The notes beneath the pieces are model-generated. The model was not told the origin of the DNA and searched no databases. It saw only the letters and a list, made by a program, of their open reading frames with translations. From Microbacterium aerolatum (GTDB taxonomy: Bacteria > Actinomycetota > Actinomycetes > Actinomycetales > Microbacteriaceae), in the NCBI RefSeq assembly GCF_007988825.1, contig NZ_BJUW01000005.1:1-64000 (forward strand): a stretch of 64,000 nucleotides of DNA, written 5' to 3'. A program made the position numbers and the translations under genes. Each line of letters opens with the position of its first letter. Position 1 is the stretch's first letter. Positions 8,377-18,529 of the stretch are shown here, one piece after another.

Positions 8377-9364
8377 TCTGCCGTGCCCTCGGGTCGATGA
8401 ACCCGTAAACCAGGTCCATGAAGAAGTTGGCTGCGAGAACCGCGATGGTGATCACGAGGAAGACGCCCTGCATCAGCGCGTAGTCGCTGTTGAGCACGGC
8501 CTGGAACATCAGCTTGCCGACACCGGGATAGGTGAACACCTGCTCCATGACGATGGAGCCGGCCACGACGAAGCCGAGGGTGATCGAGAACCCGGCGATC
8601 GAGGGGATGGCGGCGTTGCGCGCGGCGTAGGTGGTGAGGATGCGGCGCGGCCGCAGTCCCTTGGCCTCGGCCGTGGTGATGTAGTCCTCGGCGAGAGTCG
8701 AGACCATCATGTTGCGCATGCCGAACAGCCAGCCGCCCACCGAGCTGAGCACGATGGTCAGTGCCGGCAGCACGGCATGGGCTGCGGCATCCGAAATGAA
8801 CGACCATGTCGGCACCGGGCCGTCAGGGAAATCGAAGACGTCGTAGCCGCCGAAGATCGGGAACCAGCCAAGGCCGACCGCGAACACAGCAACCAGGATC
8901 AGGGCGAGCCAGAAGTACGGGATCGACTGCAGCACGGTGGTGGCCGGGATGATGTTGTCGACCCAGGTTCCGCGCTTCCAGCCGGCCCACGCGCCGAGCG
9001 CGACACCGAGCACGAACGAGATGACCGTGGCGACGCCGACCAGGATCAGGGTCCAGGGCAGCGCCTCGGCGATGAGCTCGGTCACCGGGGCCGGGTACTT
9101 GGTCACCGATACGCCCAGGTCTCCCTGGAACATGCGGCCCCAGTAGCCGAGGTACTGCTGCCAAAGCGGCTGATCGTCACCGCCGAGCAGCAGTTTGATG
9201 TTGCGGATGGTCGATTCCGACACGTCGCCGCCCGCGCGCTGGAGCTTGGCGATCATGATGTCGGCAGGATTGCCTGGCATCATCCGCGGGAGCAGGAAGT
9301 TGAGCGAGATCGTGGCCCACAGCGTCACCGCGTAGAACCCGATCCTTCGCAGGTAGAACTTCAT
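8369..9364 (-). CDS. ABC importer permease (DppB/OppB type)
   Basis: Inner-membrane permease, 331 aa, with an N-terminal helix (RIGFYAVTLWATISLNFLLP) followed by MMPGNPADIM, the usual start of the family, and about six helices. The docking loop is AEAKGLRPRRILTTYAARNA. A GAGGAAG-like Shine-Dalgarno precedes the ATG. It forms the channel with the DppC-type subunit and lies 44 bp after the binding-protein gene. Confidence 0.9.
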   Translation of the reverse strand: MKFYLRRIGFYAVTLWATISLNFLLPRMMPGNPADIMIAKLQRAGGDVSESTIRNIKLLLGGDDQPLWQQYLGYWGRMFQGDLGVSVTKYPAPVTELIAEALPWTLILVGVATVISFVLGVALGAWAGWKRGTWVDNIIPATTVLQSIPYFWLALILVAVFAVGLGWFPIFGGYDVFDFPDGPVPTWSFISDAAAHAVLPALTIVLSSVGGWLFGMRNMMVSTLAEDYITTAEAKGLRPRRILTTYAARNAAIPSIAGFSITLGFVVAGSIVMEQVFTYPGVGKLMFQAVLNSDYALMQGVFLVITIAVLAANFFMDLVYGFIDPRARQNV

Positions 9365-9408
9365 CTCAGATCTTCCTCGTCACTTCCTGCTCCCTCGGAC
9401 CCATGTCG

Positions 9409-11103
9409 TTACTTCACCGGCTCCAGGTGCTGCAGGATGTACCCCGCGGCGATCGCACCCCAGGACGGCGGGAAGGCGTACAGGTCCTCCTCGGTCGGCC
9501 AGCCGGTGTAGTCGGCGGAGTTGTAGAAGGTCTGCGTGGCGTTGATCACGAGCGGGATGTACGGCAGGTCGCGGACGATCTCGTCCTGGATCGTGCCGTA
9601 CAGCTCGAGCTTGGTGGCCTCGTCGTTCGTGCCGATGGCGGCCTGGACGGCCTCATCCACCACGGGGTTGTCGTAGCGGCTGAAGTTCCAGCGCCCGGTG
9701 GGCACCTCGCTGCCGACTGCGCTGGTCGAGGCGACGGCCTGACCGCCGAACCAGTCCCGATAGATCTGGAACGGGTCCGCCACGGAGGTGCCGATCATGC
9801 CGCCCATGATCAGTTCGTACTGGCCGGTCTGACGCGAATCGGAGAACTCCTGCCACTGGACGGTGGAGGCGTTGATCTTGATTCCGGCCTCGGCCGCCTG
9901 CTCGGCGATGAGCTTGGCGGCGTCGTTGTAGTCGGTCCAGCCGTCGACCGAGGTCAGGCTCATCTCGACGGTCTTGCCGTCCTTCGCGTAGAACCCGTCG
10001 TCGCCCTTCGCGTAACCGGCTGCCTCGAGGATCTCGCCCGCCGCGGCGGCATCGGGACTCTGCGGGCTCGTCTCGTTCGCGGGATCGGCGACCCACTTCT
10101 CATCGCGCGGAAGCAGCGCGAAGGTCGGCGAGATCTCGCCCGTCAGCCCGACGAAGGCCTTGTCCTTGATGGTGGTGCGGTCGATGGCCGCGTTCAGCGC
10201 CTGCCGGACGGCCACGTCCGTCTGCGCGCCGGTGCAGCCGAGGTCGGCATTCGCACAGGTGTAGAGCACCGTCGGGTCCTGCGGAGTGTTGATCCACTCG
10301 ATCTTCCCGTTGCTCGTGACCGAGTCCGGGTTCGGGATGAACATGCCGGTCCAGTCGAGCTTGCCCGCGGCGAGCAGATCCTGCGCGGTCTGGTTGTTGT
10401 CGACGGCGATGTACTGCACGGACTTCACGCCGAGCTCGTCGGCGTCTCGGAACTCGGGGTTGGCGACCAGCGAGTACGACTCCTTCGTCGTCTTGTCGAC
10501 GATGTAGGGGCCGGAGCCGACCGGCTCCTCGTTGGTGAAGGTCATGTAGTCGCCGACCTCCGACCAGACATGCTCAGGAAGGATGTAGCTGGAGCCCATG
10601 CGCTGGAACTCGGTGGTGTACTGCGGGGTGTCGTAGGTCAGCACCGCGGTGGTCTCATCGGTCGCCTCTGCCGAGACCAGTCCGTTGGCCTCCGGGTTGT
10701 TCGCCTCGTAGAGGAACGAGAAGACCACGTCGTCGGCGGTCAGCGCCTCACCGTCGGACCACTTGAGCCCGTCCTTGATCGTGACCGTGATCTGCGTGCC
10801 GTCCTCGTTGTACTCGTACGACTCGCCGATGAGGCCTACCGGCTCGGTGTCCGCCGTCTTGTTGAAGAAGAACAGCGGCTCGTAGATGGGCCCGAGCGCG
10901 CCGTGGAGCACGGTTGGCGCGAACGGGTTGAAGTTGGCCTCAATGGGTGTCTGGCTGCCGGCCCAGACCCGGAGAGCGCGGTCGGATGCCGCGTCCGCTG
11001 AGTCGCTGTCCCCGCCGGCCGAACAGCCGGTGAGTGCGAGGGCGAGAGCTGATACTCCCGCCGCGGTTGTGAGCGCAATTCTGCGCGAGGTCCTACTGGT
11101 CAT
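9409..11103 (-). CDS. ABC importer substrate-binding lipoprotein (SBP_bac_5 family)
   Basis: Extracellular binding lipoprotein of the importer, 564 aa. The ATG at 11103 follows GAGGAAGAG at a good distance; the longer open frame upstream lacks this. The signal peptide ends in a lipobox LALTGC (Cys about residue 27). The body has family 5 features: LTVTIKDGLKWSDGEALTADDV-like region (seen as TVTIKDGLKWSDGEALTADD) and IPLVINATQTFYN near the end. Family 5 proteins bind peptides, nickel or oligosaccharides. The divergent GH20 gene favours a chito- or other amino-sugar oligosaccharide, by analogy with the Vibrio chitin-oligosaccharide Dpp-type system; this is inference. Confidence 0.9.
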   Translation of the reverse strand: MTSRTSRRIALTTAAGVSALALALTGCSAGGDSDSADAASDRALRVWAGSQTPIEANFNPFAPTVLHGALGPIYEPLFFFNKTADTEPVGLIGESYEYNEDGTQITVTIKDGLKWSDGEALTADDVVFSFLYEANNPEANGLVSAEATDETTAVLTYDTPQYTTEFQRMGSSYILPEHVWSEVGDYMTFTNEEPVGSGPYIVDKTTKESYSLVANPEFRDADELGVKSVQYIAVDNNQTAQDLLAAGKLDWTGMFIPNPDSVTSNGKIEWINTPQDPTVLYTCANADLGCTGAQTDVAVRQALNAAIDRTTIKDKAFVGLTGEISPTFALLPRDEKWVADPANETSPQSPDAAAAGEILEAAGYAKGDDGFYAKDGKTVEMSLTSVDGWTDYNDAAKLIAEQAAEAGIKINASTVQWQEFSDSRQTGQYELIMGGMIGTSVADPFQIYRDWFGGQAVASTSAVGSEVPTGRWNFSRYDNPVVDEAVQAAIGTNDEATKLELYGTIQDEIVRDLPYIPLVINATQTFYNSADYTGWPTEEDLYAFPPSWGAIAAGYILQHLEPVK

Positions 11104-11141
11104 TTCGACTCTTCCTCTCGGTGCTGCGTTGCATGAGGGGT

Positions 11142-11157
11142 AAAACGTCCTCGTTTT
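11142..11157. promoter_or_regulatory. Inverted repeat AAAACG-N4-CGTTTT, candidate operator
   Basis: Perfect 6-4-6 palindrome 39 bp upstream of the binding-protein ATG, in the divergent control region. The CG-centred outline resembles LacI-family sites only loosely, since those lack a 4-nt spacer. A regulator gene is not present in the window. Confidence 0.5.
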
Positions 11158-11170
11158 CAAACCGCAGGGG

Positions 11171-11195
11171 TTTGTTAGGACAGCAACCTAACAAA
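11171..11195. promoter_or_regulatory. Inverted repeat TTTGTTAGG-N7-CCTAACAAA, candidate ROK-type operator
   Basis: Perfect 9-bp arms around ACAGCAA, centred between the importer operon and the GH20 gene. The sequence stands out in a GC-rich genome and resembles sites assigned to ROK-family sugar repressors in actinobacteria, from memory. It lies ~70 bp upstream of the importer gene start and ~75 bp upstream of the GH20 minus-10 element, so it most plausibly controls the importer. Confidence 0.6.
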
Positions 11196-11269
11196 AGGTG
11201 CGGGCTGAGACAAGACCCCACTTCCCGGGGAATGTCCCGCCGGCCCTGGCGCACCTCGCCGACCCGCGC

Positions 11270-11275
11270 TAGGTT
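11270..11275 (+). promoter_or_regulatory. Minus-10 hexamer TAGGTT of GH20 gene (leaderless)
   Basis: TAGGTT ends 6 nt before the ATG at 11282, and no Shine-Dalgarno precedes that ATG, predicting a transcript that starts at the start codon. Confidence 0.55.
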
Positions 11276-11281
11276 TTGTTC

Positions 11282-12826
11282 ATGGTCTTAACTGATGCGA
11301 AGACGCTTCCCGAGGATCCGATCGACTCGGCGCACTCTCTGCCGCTGATTCCGCTTCCGGCTCACGTCCGGCCGGCGGAGGGTCACCTCCTCCTCCCCTC
11401 TCTCGAGGTCGAGGGCGATCCCGCGACCGTCGCGCTCATGCGGGAGGATCTGCGACGGCTGGCCGGCACGGCGGGGCCGGAAGCAGCGCACGCCGCGGGG
11501 AACGTGGTCCTCGCCCTCACCGATGACGCCTCCACCGGCCCGGAGGGGTACATCCTCGACACCCGCGATGACGGCATCCGCATCACCGCTCGCGACTCCG
11601 CGGGCCTCTACTACGGCACGCGCACTCTGCTGCAGCTGCTGCGACGCACCGACGAGGGCTGGAGCGTCCCGCGCATCCTAATCGAGGACGCTCCCCGATT
11701 CGCCTACCGCGGCGTGATGCTCGATGTGGCACGCCACTTCTTCAGCGTCTCCGAGGTCAAGGCATACATCGACCGTGCGGTCGCGCTGAAGTTCAACCAC
11801 CTGCACCTGCACCTGACCGACGACCAGGGCTGGCGCATCCAGATCGATGCCTGGCCGCTGCTGACCGAGCGCGCCTCCGCGGGCGACGCCGGCGAGGGCC
11901 CCGGCGGGTTCTTCACGAAGGACGACTACCGGCACATCGTCGAGTACGCCGCAGACCGGCACATGACCGTCGTGCCGGAGATCGACCTCCCCGGGCACAC
12001 GCACGCGGTCGGCGTCGCCTACCCCGATCTCGTCGAGGAGCCCTGGATCACGGATCAGCTCGTCGCCGAGGCGGAGCGGCTGGCGCAGCCGGTTCCCGTG
12101 CACGGCGAGCACTTCTCTGGCTGGGCGGTGGGTCACTCGTCGCTGCGCATCGGCGAGGAGCGCACGTACGACTTCGTGAAGGACGTGCTCGACGAGGTCG
12201 CGGCGATGACCCCGGGCCCCTACCTGCACATCGGTGGGGACGAATGCCTGGGCACGTCCCCCGCGGACTTCGCCGTCTTCATGACACGGGCGACGCATCT
12301 GGTCGGTGAGACCGGGAAGACCCCGATCGCCTGGCACGAGGCCGGGGCCGTGCACGACATCGCCGAGGGCACCGTCGGGCAGTACTGGGGATCTGTGGTG
12401 CCGCAGGGTTCGCACGCGGAGGAGGCGACCCGCTTCGTCACGGGCGGCGGCGGCCTGATCCTGTCGCCCAGCGATCGCACGTACCTCGACATGAAACCGG
12501 ATGCCGAATTCCCGCTCGGCCTCGACTGGGCGGGCATCGTGCCGCTGCGCACCGCGTACGACTGGGATCCGGCGGATGTCGTTGCCGGCGTAGCTGAGAG
12601 CGCCATCCTCGGCGTCGAGGCGCCCCTGTGGACCGAGACGGTCGAGTCGCTCGAGGATGCCGATGCACTGGTCTTCCCGCGCCTCACGGCGCACGCGGAG
12701 ACCGCGTGGTCGCCGCGCGAGGGCGCGGACCGCACCTGGGAGTCCTACCTGAGCCGTCTCACCGCCCTGGCTCCGGCGCTCCGGACGTCAGGCATCGACG
12801 TGACGCTGCCCGCCGACGAGGGCTGA
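11282..12826 (+). CDS. Beta-N-acetylhexosaminidase, GH20
   Basis: GH20 enzymes remove terminal N-acetylhexosamine (GlcNAc/GalNAc) by substrate-assisted catalysis. The product is 514 aa. A GH20b-like N-terminal domain (to ~140) is followed by the barrel, with HLTDDQGWRIQI, EIDLPGHTHA and the catalytic Asp-Glu pair in LHIGGDEC (about D320-E321). No signal peptide is visible, so it should act in the cytoplasm on imported oligosaccharides. ATG 11282 is preferred over a TTG 6 bp upstream because TAGGTT lies 6 nt ahead. It is divergent from the ABC importer, consistent with a shared catabolic role. Confidence 0.92.
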   Translation: MVLTDAKTLPEDPIDSAHSLPLIPLPAHVRPAEGHLLLPSLEVEGDPATVALMREDLRRLAGTAGPEAAHAAGNVVLALTDDASTGPEGYILDTRDDGIRITARDSAGLYYGTRTLLQLLRRTDEGWSVPRILIEDAPRFAYRGVMLDVARHFFSVSEVKAYIDRAVALKFNHLHLHLTDDQGWRIQIDAWPLLTERASAGDAGEGPGGFFTKDDYRHIVEYAADRHMTVVPEIDLPGHTHAVGVAYPDLVEEPWITDQLVAEAERLAQPVPVHGEHFSGWAVGHSSLRIGEERTYDFVKDVLDEVAAMTPGPYLHIGGDECLGTSPADFAVFMTRATHLVGETGKTPIAWHEAGAVHDIAEGTVGQYWGSVVPQGSHAEEATRFVTGGGGLILSPSDRTYLDMKPDAEFPLGLDWAGIVPLRTAYDWDPADVVAGVAESAILGVEAPLWTETVESLEDADALVFPRLTAHAETAWSPREGADRTWESYLSRLTALAPALRTSGIDVTLPADEG

Positions 12827-12836
12827 CGCTCGGACG

Positions 12837-12889
12837 CTTCGACACGCTCAGCGGCCGCTCACACAAAGCGGACCCTGAGCCTGTCGAAG
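12837..12889. terminator. Bidirectional hairpin made of a REP-like repeat
   Basis: Arms CTTCGACACGCTCAG (12837-12851) and CTGAGCCTGTCGAAG (12875-12889) pair at 14 of 15 positions, between the convergent GH20 gene and glmS. Half copies of the right arm (CCTGAGCCTGTCGAAGG) recur at 27159, 27971 and, inverted, at 47335-47348. Confidence 0.65.
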
Positions 12890-12914
12890 GGGAAGCGACC
12901 CCGCCCGCTCCGGG

Positions 12915-14756
<1,842 letters not shown>

Positions 14757-14763
14757 GTCGTCA

Positions 14764-14769
14764 AGAATA
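14764..14769 (-). promoter_or_regulatory. Minus-10 hexamer TATTCT of glmS (leaderless)
   Basis: On the minus strand TATTCT lies 7 nt before the glmS ATG, with no Shine-Dalgarno between. No glmS ribozyme-like leader is visible. Confidence 0.5.
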
Positions 14770-14836
14770 AGCGCGAGATTTTGCAAGGGTTCCGAACAAT
14801 CGCGGATGCCGTCGCCGACGCCTGCCCGCCGCCCGA

Positions 14837-14983
14837 GAGGTGTCGCTTCCTGCCGCTCAATCCGCGCCGGAGCGACAACACCGACCACCTGCCGCGCGTG
14901 GGGCTCGGCGCCAAGCCCGGGGAGGTGTCGCTTCCTGCCGCTCAATCCGCCCCGGAGCGACAACACCGACCACCTGCCGCGCG
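14837..14983 (+). repeat. Intergenic repeat, family B, two direct copies
   Basis: Two copies (14837-14898 and 14932-14983) of a ~52-62 bp unit share AGGTGTCGCTTCCTGCCGCT, then CAATCCG, then GGAGCGACAACACCGACCAC and CTGCCGCGCG. TGTCGC and GCGACA within each unit are inverted, so each can fold. They fill the 251-bp gap between glmS and the lhgO stop. A related inverted copy is at 3634-3694. Confidence 0.8.
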
Positions 14984-15007
14984 GCGGCGCGCGCCGGATG
15001 CCGTCCC

Positions 15008-16192
15008 CTACAGTTGCGCCACGAGGTGGTCGGCGATCGCCAGAGAGCTCGTCGCGGCGGGCGAGGGCGCGTTGCGGACGAGGGTGACCGCGCCGACCTT
15101 GTCGATGGCGAAGTCGTCGAGCAGCTCGCCGCCCCTCCCCCACGCCTGGGCGCGGACTCCGGCGGTGGACGTGCGGCGCAGATCCGACATCTTCAGCTCG
15201 GGGATGAACCGCTGCGCCTTGCGGAAGTAGCGCGGCTTCAGAACGGATGCGCTGATCTCATCGATGCCCATGCGCCAGTGCTGCCGGGCGAGCGGCGCGG
15301 CGCCGGGCCAGCGCAGCGAATCCCAGGTGTCCTTCACCGAGATCCGGCGCCAGCTGTAGCCCTCGCGGGCGAGCGCCGGCACCGCGTTCGGTCCGACGTG
15401 CACGTCGTCGTAGACGCCTCGGGTGAAGTGCACTCCAAGGAACGGGAACCGCGGATCGGGCACCGGATAGATCATTCCGCGCACCAGGTCGGTGCGCTCC
15501 GGCCGCAGCGCCCAGTACTCGCCCCGGAACGGCAGGATCTTCGGCGACGGGTCGGCGCCCACGAAACGTGCGACGACGTCGGAGTGCAGCCCCGCGCAGA
15601 CGATGACACGGTCGAACGTGTGCTCGGAACCGGCTGTTCGAACGCGCACCCGGCCGGGTTCGGCGGTGATCGCGGTCACTTCATGACCGAGCAGGATGCT
15701 GCCACCAGCCGCCCGCACGTCCTGCGCCATGGCCTCGGTGATCGAGGTGTAATCGACGGCTGCGGTGTGCGGCGAGTGGACGGCGGCCACGCCTCGCGCG
15801 TGAGGCTCGATCTCGGCCAGGCGTCCGGAATCGTCGATCCGCTCGAGGTCGGGCACGCCGTTGGCACGAGAGCGTCGTTCGATCTCGTCGAGCGCGGCGA
15901 CCTCTGCCTCGTCGACCGCGATCACGAGCTTGCCGACCTCGCGGTACGGCAGCCCCTTCTCCTGGCAGAACTCCCGCAGTTGCGCGCGGCCCGCAGCGCA
16001 CAGCGTCGCCTTCAGCGACCCCGGCGCGTAGTACAGGCCGGCGTGCACGACGCCGGAGTTGTGCCCGGTCTGGTGCGCGGCGAGCCGCTGCTCCTTCTCG
16101 AGAACCGTGACCTCATCGCCGCGCTGCGCAAGCGCCCGCGCCAGTGCGATGCCGACGATTCCCCCGCCGATGACCCCAGTGCCATTCCCCAT
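15008..16192 (-). CDS. lhgO: L-2-hydroxyglutarate oxidase/dehydrogenase LhgO
   Basis: FAD enzyme that oxidises L-2-hydroxyglutarate to 2-oxoglutarate, 394 aa. The dinucleotide-binding motif is at the N-terminus (GVIGGGIVGIALARAL, then VTVLEKE). HQTGHNSGVVHAGLYYAPGS, PFRGEYW and VHFTRGV are characteristic of the YgaF/LhgO family of DAO-fold enzymes. TATGCT lies 6 nt before the ATG, so the message is probably leaderless. It stands between glmS and coaA on the same strand, flanked on both sides by intergenic repeats. Confidence 0.92.
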   Translation of the reverse strand: MGNGTGVIGGGIVGIALARALAQRGDEVTVLEKEQRLAAHQTGHNSGVVHAGLYYAPGSLKATLCAAGRAQLREFCQEKGLPYREVGKLVIAVDEAEVAALDEIERRSRANGVPDLERIDDSGRLAEIEPHARGVAAVHSPHTAAVDYTSITEAMAQDVRAAGGSILLGHEVTAITAEPGRVRVRTAGSEHTFDRVIVCAGLHSDVVARFVGADPSPKILPFRGEYWALRPERTDLVRGMIYPVPDPRFPFLGVHFTRGVYDDVHVGPNAVPALAREGYSWRRISVKDTWDSLRWPGAAPLARQHWRMGIDEISASVLKPRYFRKAQRFIPELKMSDLRRTSTAGVRAQAWGRGGELLDDFAIDKVGAVTLVRNAPSPAATSSLAIADHLVAQL

Positions 16193-16198
16193 GCGGTG

Positions 16199-16204
16199 AG
16201 CATA
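16199..16204 (-). promoter_or_regulatory. Minus-10 hexamer TATGCT of lhgO (leaderless)
   Basis: Read on the minus strand, TATGCT is 6 nt from the ATG at 16192 and no ribosome-binding site intervenes. Confidence 0.5.
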
Positions 16205-16266
16205 TCCACCCGTCCGTGCGCGCGGTGGCGGTCATCTCCACGCGCTTGTGCACGCAGCATCCGCTC

Positions 16267-16325
16267 GGGAGGGGTCGCAAGTGGTCGCCAAAACGCCGCG
16301 CGGGCGACCATTCACGCCACCTCCC
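16267..16325. repeat. Imperfect inverted repeat related to family B
   Basis: GGGAGGGGTCGCAAGTGGTC at the left faces GGGCGACCA and CACCTCCC at the right, giving an interrupted hairpin of about 59 bp between lhgO and coaA. The sequence GGGGTCGCAAGTGGTCGC is shared with the adjacent hairpin at 16353. Confidence 0.65.
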
Positions 16326-16352
16326 GCGCCGAGCTAAGTGCGCTAGCGGCAG

Positions 16353-16407
16353 GAGGGGTCGCAAGTGGTCGCTAAAACCGTCCGCGAGCGACAACTTGCG
16401 ACCCCTC
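16353..16407 (-). terminator. Long hairpin downstream of coaA
   Basis: 21-bp arms (16353-16373 and 16387-16407) pair at 20 positions, with the remaining one a possible G-U, around a 13-nt loop. It lies 28 bp beyond the coaA stop on the minus strand. No T-run follows, as is common for actinobacterial terminators. Confidence 0.6.
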
Positions 16408-16434
16408 GCGGCCGCGAGCTCGCCGCAACCGCGC

Positions 16435-17388
16435 TCACAACTTGCGCAGCAGCACGCTCTCGACGTTGTGGTCGATGCCCTTGTTCAGAACGAGCGTCGC
16501 GCGGTGCCGCGTCGGCATGACGTTCTCGATGAGGTTGGGCATGTTGATGTCTCGCCAGTATCCGAGCGCGGTCGTCTCGGCCTCTGCATCGGTGAGCTGC
16601 GCGAACACGTTGAAGTACGACGACGGGTTGGCGAACGCGCCCTGACGCAGCGCGAGGAACCGATCCACGTACCACTTCTCGATGTGCGCCGGATCGGCGT
16701 CGACGTAAACGGAGAAGTCGAACAGGTCGCTGACGGCGACATCGTTCGGGGCGGGCGGAGGCTGCAGCACGTTCAGCCCCTCGACGATCACGACGTCCGG
16801 CCGCCGCACGACGACCCGGGCGTCGGGCACGATGTCGTACCTCATGTGCGAGTAGAAGGGTGCGCGCACCTCGGCGGCGCCCGACTTCACCTCGGTCAGG
16901 AACTCCAGCAGCGCCCGCCGGTCGTACGACTCCGGGAAGCCCTTGCGGTCCATCAGGCCGCGCCGCTCGAGCTCGGCGTTCGGGTAGAGGAACCCGTCGG
17001 TCGTCACCAGCTCGACCCGGGGCGTCCCCGGCCAACGGCTCATCAGCTCGCGCAGCAGACGCGCGATGGTCGATTTGCCCACCGCGACCGAACCGGCGAC
17101 GCCGACCACGAACGGAGTGGTGACGTCCTCCTCTTCCAAGAAGGCGCTGGTCGCGGCGCCGAGCCGCTTCGTCGCCGAGGCATACAGACTCAGCAGCCGA
17201 CTCAGCGGCAGATACACCTCGCGCACCTCGGTGAGGTCGAGCCGGTCGCCGATGCCGCGCAGCTCGACGACCTCGGTCTCGCTCAGCGGCTGGTCGAGCC
17301 CCTTGGCCAATCGCGCCCACTCCGCGCGTCCGATCTCGCGGTACGGCGACAGTGGCAGTGTGGGGTCGGCGGTGGTCACGGCATCCAT
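16435..17388 (-). CDS. coaA: Pantothenate kinase, type I
   Basis: CoaA phosphorylates pantothenate, the first step of CoA synthesis. The 318-aa product has Walker [24 protein letters not shown], the FPESYD motif and [16 protein letters not shown], all typical of the type I family. The ATG at 17388 gives the usual length; upstream open sequence in frame is a shadow of the next gene. It lies 52 bp downstream of the membrane-protein gene on the same strand. Confidence 0.95.
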   Translation of the reverse strand: MDAVTTADPTLPLSPYREIGRAEWARLAKGLDQPLSETEVVELRGIGDRLDLTEVREVYLPLSRLLSLYASATKRLGAATSAFLEEEDVTTPFVVGVAGSVAVGKSTIARLLRELMSRWPGTPRVELVTTDGFLYPNAELERRGLMDRKGFPESYDRRALLEFLTEVKSGAAEVRAPFYSHMRYDIVPDARVVVRRPDVVIVEGLNVLQPPPAPNDVAVSDLFDFSVYVDADPAHIEKWYVDRFLALRQGAFANPSSYFNVFAQLTDAEAETTALGYWRDINMPNLIENVMPTRHRATLVLNKGIDHNVESVLLRKL

Positions 17389-17440
17389 CGTATCGGCGCG
17401 CGTCGCGAGATCATCCGCCGCGCGTATCGGATGCCGCCTC

Positions 17441-18433
17441 TCACAGCCGCACCCGAACCGAAGCCCTCGGCACCAGCGCGCCACGCGCGCCGCCGTCGGG
17501 CTTCGCTTGCAGGGCGAGGACGCCGTCGGCATCCACGGTGATCACGCCCGTCACGATGACCGGATCCCCGACTGTTAGCAGCCGTGTGCGGATCTGCCGC
17601 ACGCGGAGCGCACGCGCATGCTCGGCCAGTGCGCGATCGGCGAGGCGGATCGTGTCGATCGTCGCCTTCGCGCCAGGGCGTCCACGCATCTCGACACCCT
17701 CTGGCTGAACCCGGACGAAGTCTTCGCCGACGAGAACATAGAACTCGGATGCTGCACCGTCGAAGCCCGCGTGCTCCTCCGAGTTCGCGAATCCCGGCAC
17801 CCAGCGCCCTTCGAGGTATCCGCCAGTTGCGGCGCGATCGACGCTGTCGCCCCAGTTCTCCTGAGTGGTGCCGTCGATGCTCCACGACACGCATGCGCTG
17901 CCGTGCAGGGGGTCGCGGAGCATCGGCTCACCGGGGACGGTGACGATGGTTCCTTCGAAGCTGCGCAGGCCGGGCGTCGAAGGATCGCGCCACTGGACGA
18001 TCCGCAGCACCCGCCACCGGGCGTAGTCCCACACGAGAAAGGCCAGCCACAGCACGGTGACGACGAACCAGGTGCCGACGAACCAGATCGCGGCTGTCCG
18101 GGCATCGGACGCGGCCGCCATCGCCGCCCCGGATCGGGCCAGGTTCACGATCCAGAACGTGAACGCCGACCACACCCCGATCGAGACGAGCAGTGCGAGG
18201 AATGCGCTGGCGACGGCGACCCGCGGTGCGCCGAATGTATCCATCTCTCGCGCCCACGCGCCTGCGAGGGCCGACAGCGCAGTTCCTGCGGCGAGCGCGA
18301 CGATCAGCGCCAGGACCACCTGCCCAGCGCCCTGAACCCATGGCCAGGCGCTGCGTACCTGCTCGGCCGTCGTGATGAGCAGGATCGTCCCGACGATTCC
18401 CAGCAGCAGTGTCCACCCCAGAAGAACGCGCAT
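17441..18433 (-). CDS. Membrane protein, possibly GIDE-domain-like
   Basis: A 330-aa protein that I cannot assign firmly. Four hydrophobic segments occupy the first ~165 residues, followed by a soluble C-terminal half with [20 protein letters not shown] and [11 protein letters not shown], which resembles the start of GIDE-type domains (G...PL.g..C..w). That resemblance is by eye only. The ATG at 18433 is chosen because AAGGGGAAG precedes it by 3 nt; two ATGs further upstream lack such a site. Neighbours are coaA downstream and a divergent ppx-like gene. Confidence 0.7.
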   Translation of the reverse strand: MRVLLGWTLLLGIVGTILLITTAEQVRSAWPWVQGAGQVVLALIVALAAGTALSALAGAWAREMDTFGAPRVAVASAFLALLVSIGVWSAFTFWIVNLARSGAAMAAASDARTAAIWFVGTWFVVTVLWLAFLVWDYARWRVLRIVQWRDPSTPGLRSFEGTIVTVPGEPMLRDPLHGSACVSWSIDGTTQENWGDSVDRAATGGYLEGRWVPGFANSEEHAGFDGAASEFYVLVGEDFVRVQPEGVEMRGRPGAKATIDTIRLADRALAEHARALRVRQIRTRLLTVGDPVIVTGVITVDADGVLALQAKPDGGARGALVPRASVRVRL

Positions 18434-18517
18434 CGCTTCCCCTTGCGCTACGGATCCTCCCCAGTGGGACCCTGCGGTCATCATGACAGAACGCCGGGGA
18501 GAAGACCACCGCGCGAG

Positions 18518-18523
18518 TAGTCT
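18518..18523 (+). promoter_or_regulatory. Minus-10 hexamer TAGTCT of the ppx-like gene (leaderless)
   Basis: TAGTCT lies 6 nt before the GTG at 18530 and fixes that start. Confidence 0.5.
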
Positions 18524-18529
18524 CGTTCC

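Noticed and set aside
9403..11001. 532-codon plus-strand open frame opposite the binding-protein gene
   Set aside because: Mirror of the lipoprotein coding sequence with no recognisable motifs.
14757..14836. glmS ribozyme or riboswitch upstream of glmS
   Set aside because: Gap before glmS is short, the promoter sits 7 nt from the ATG, and no ribozyme core is visible.
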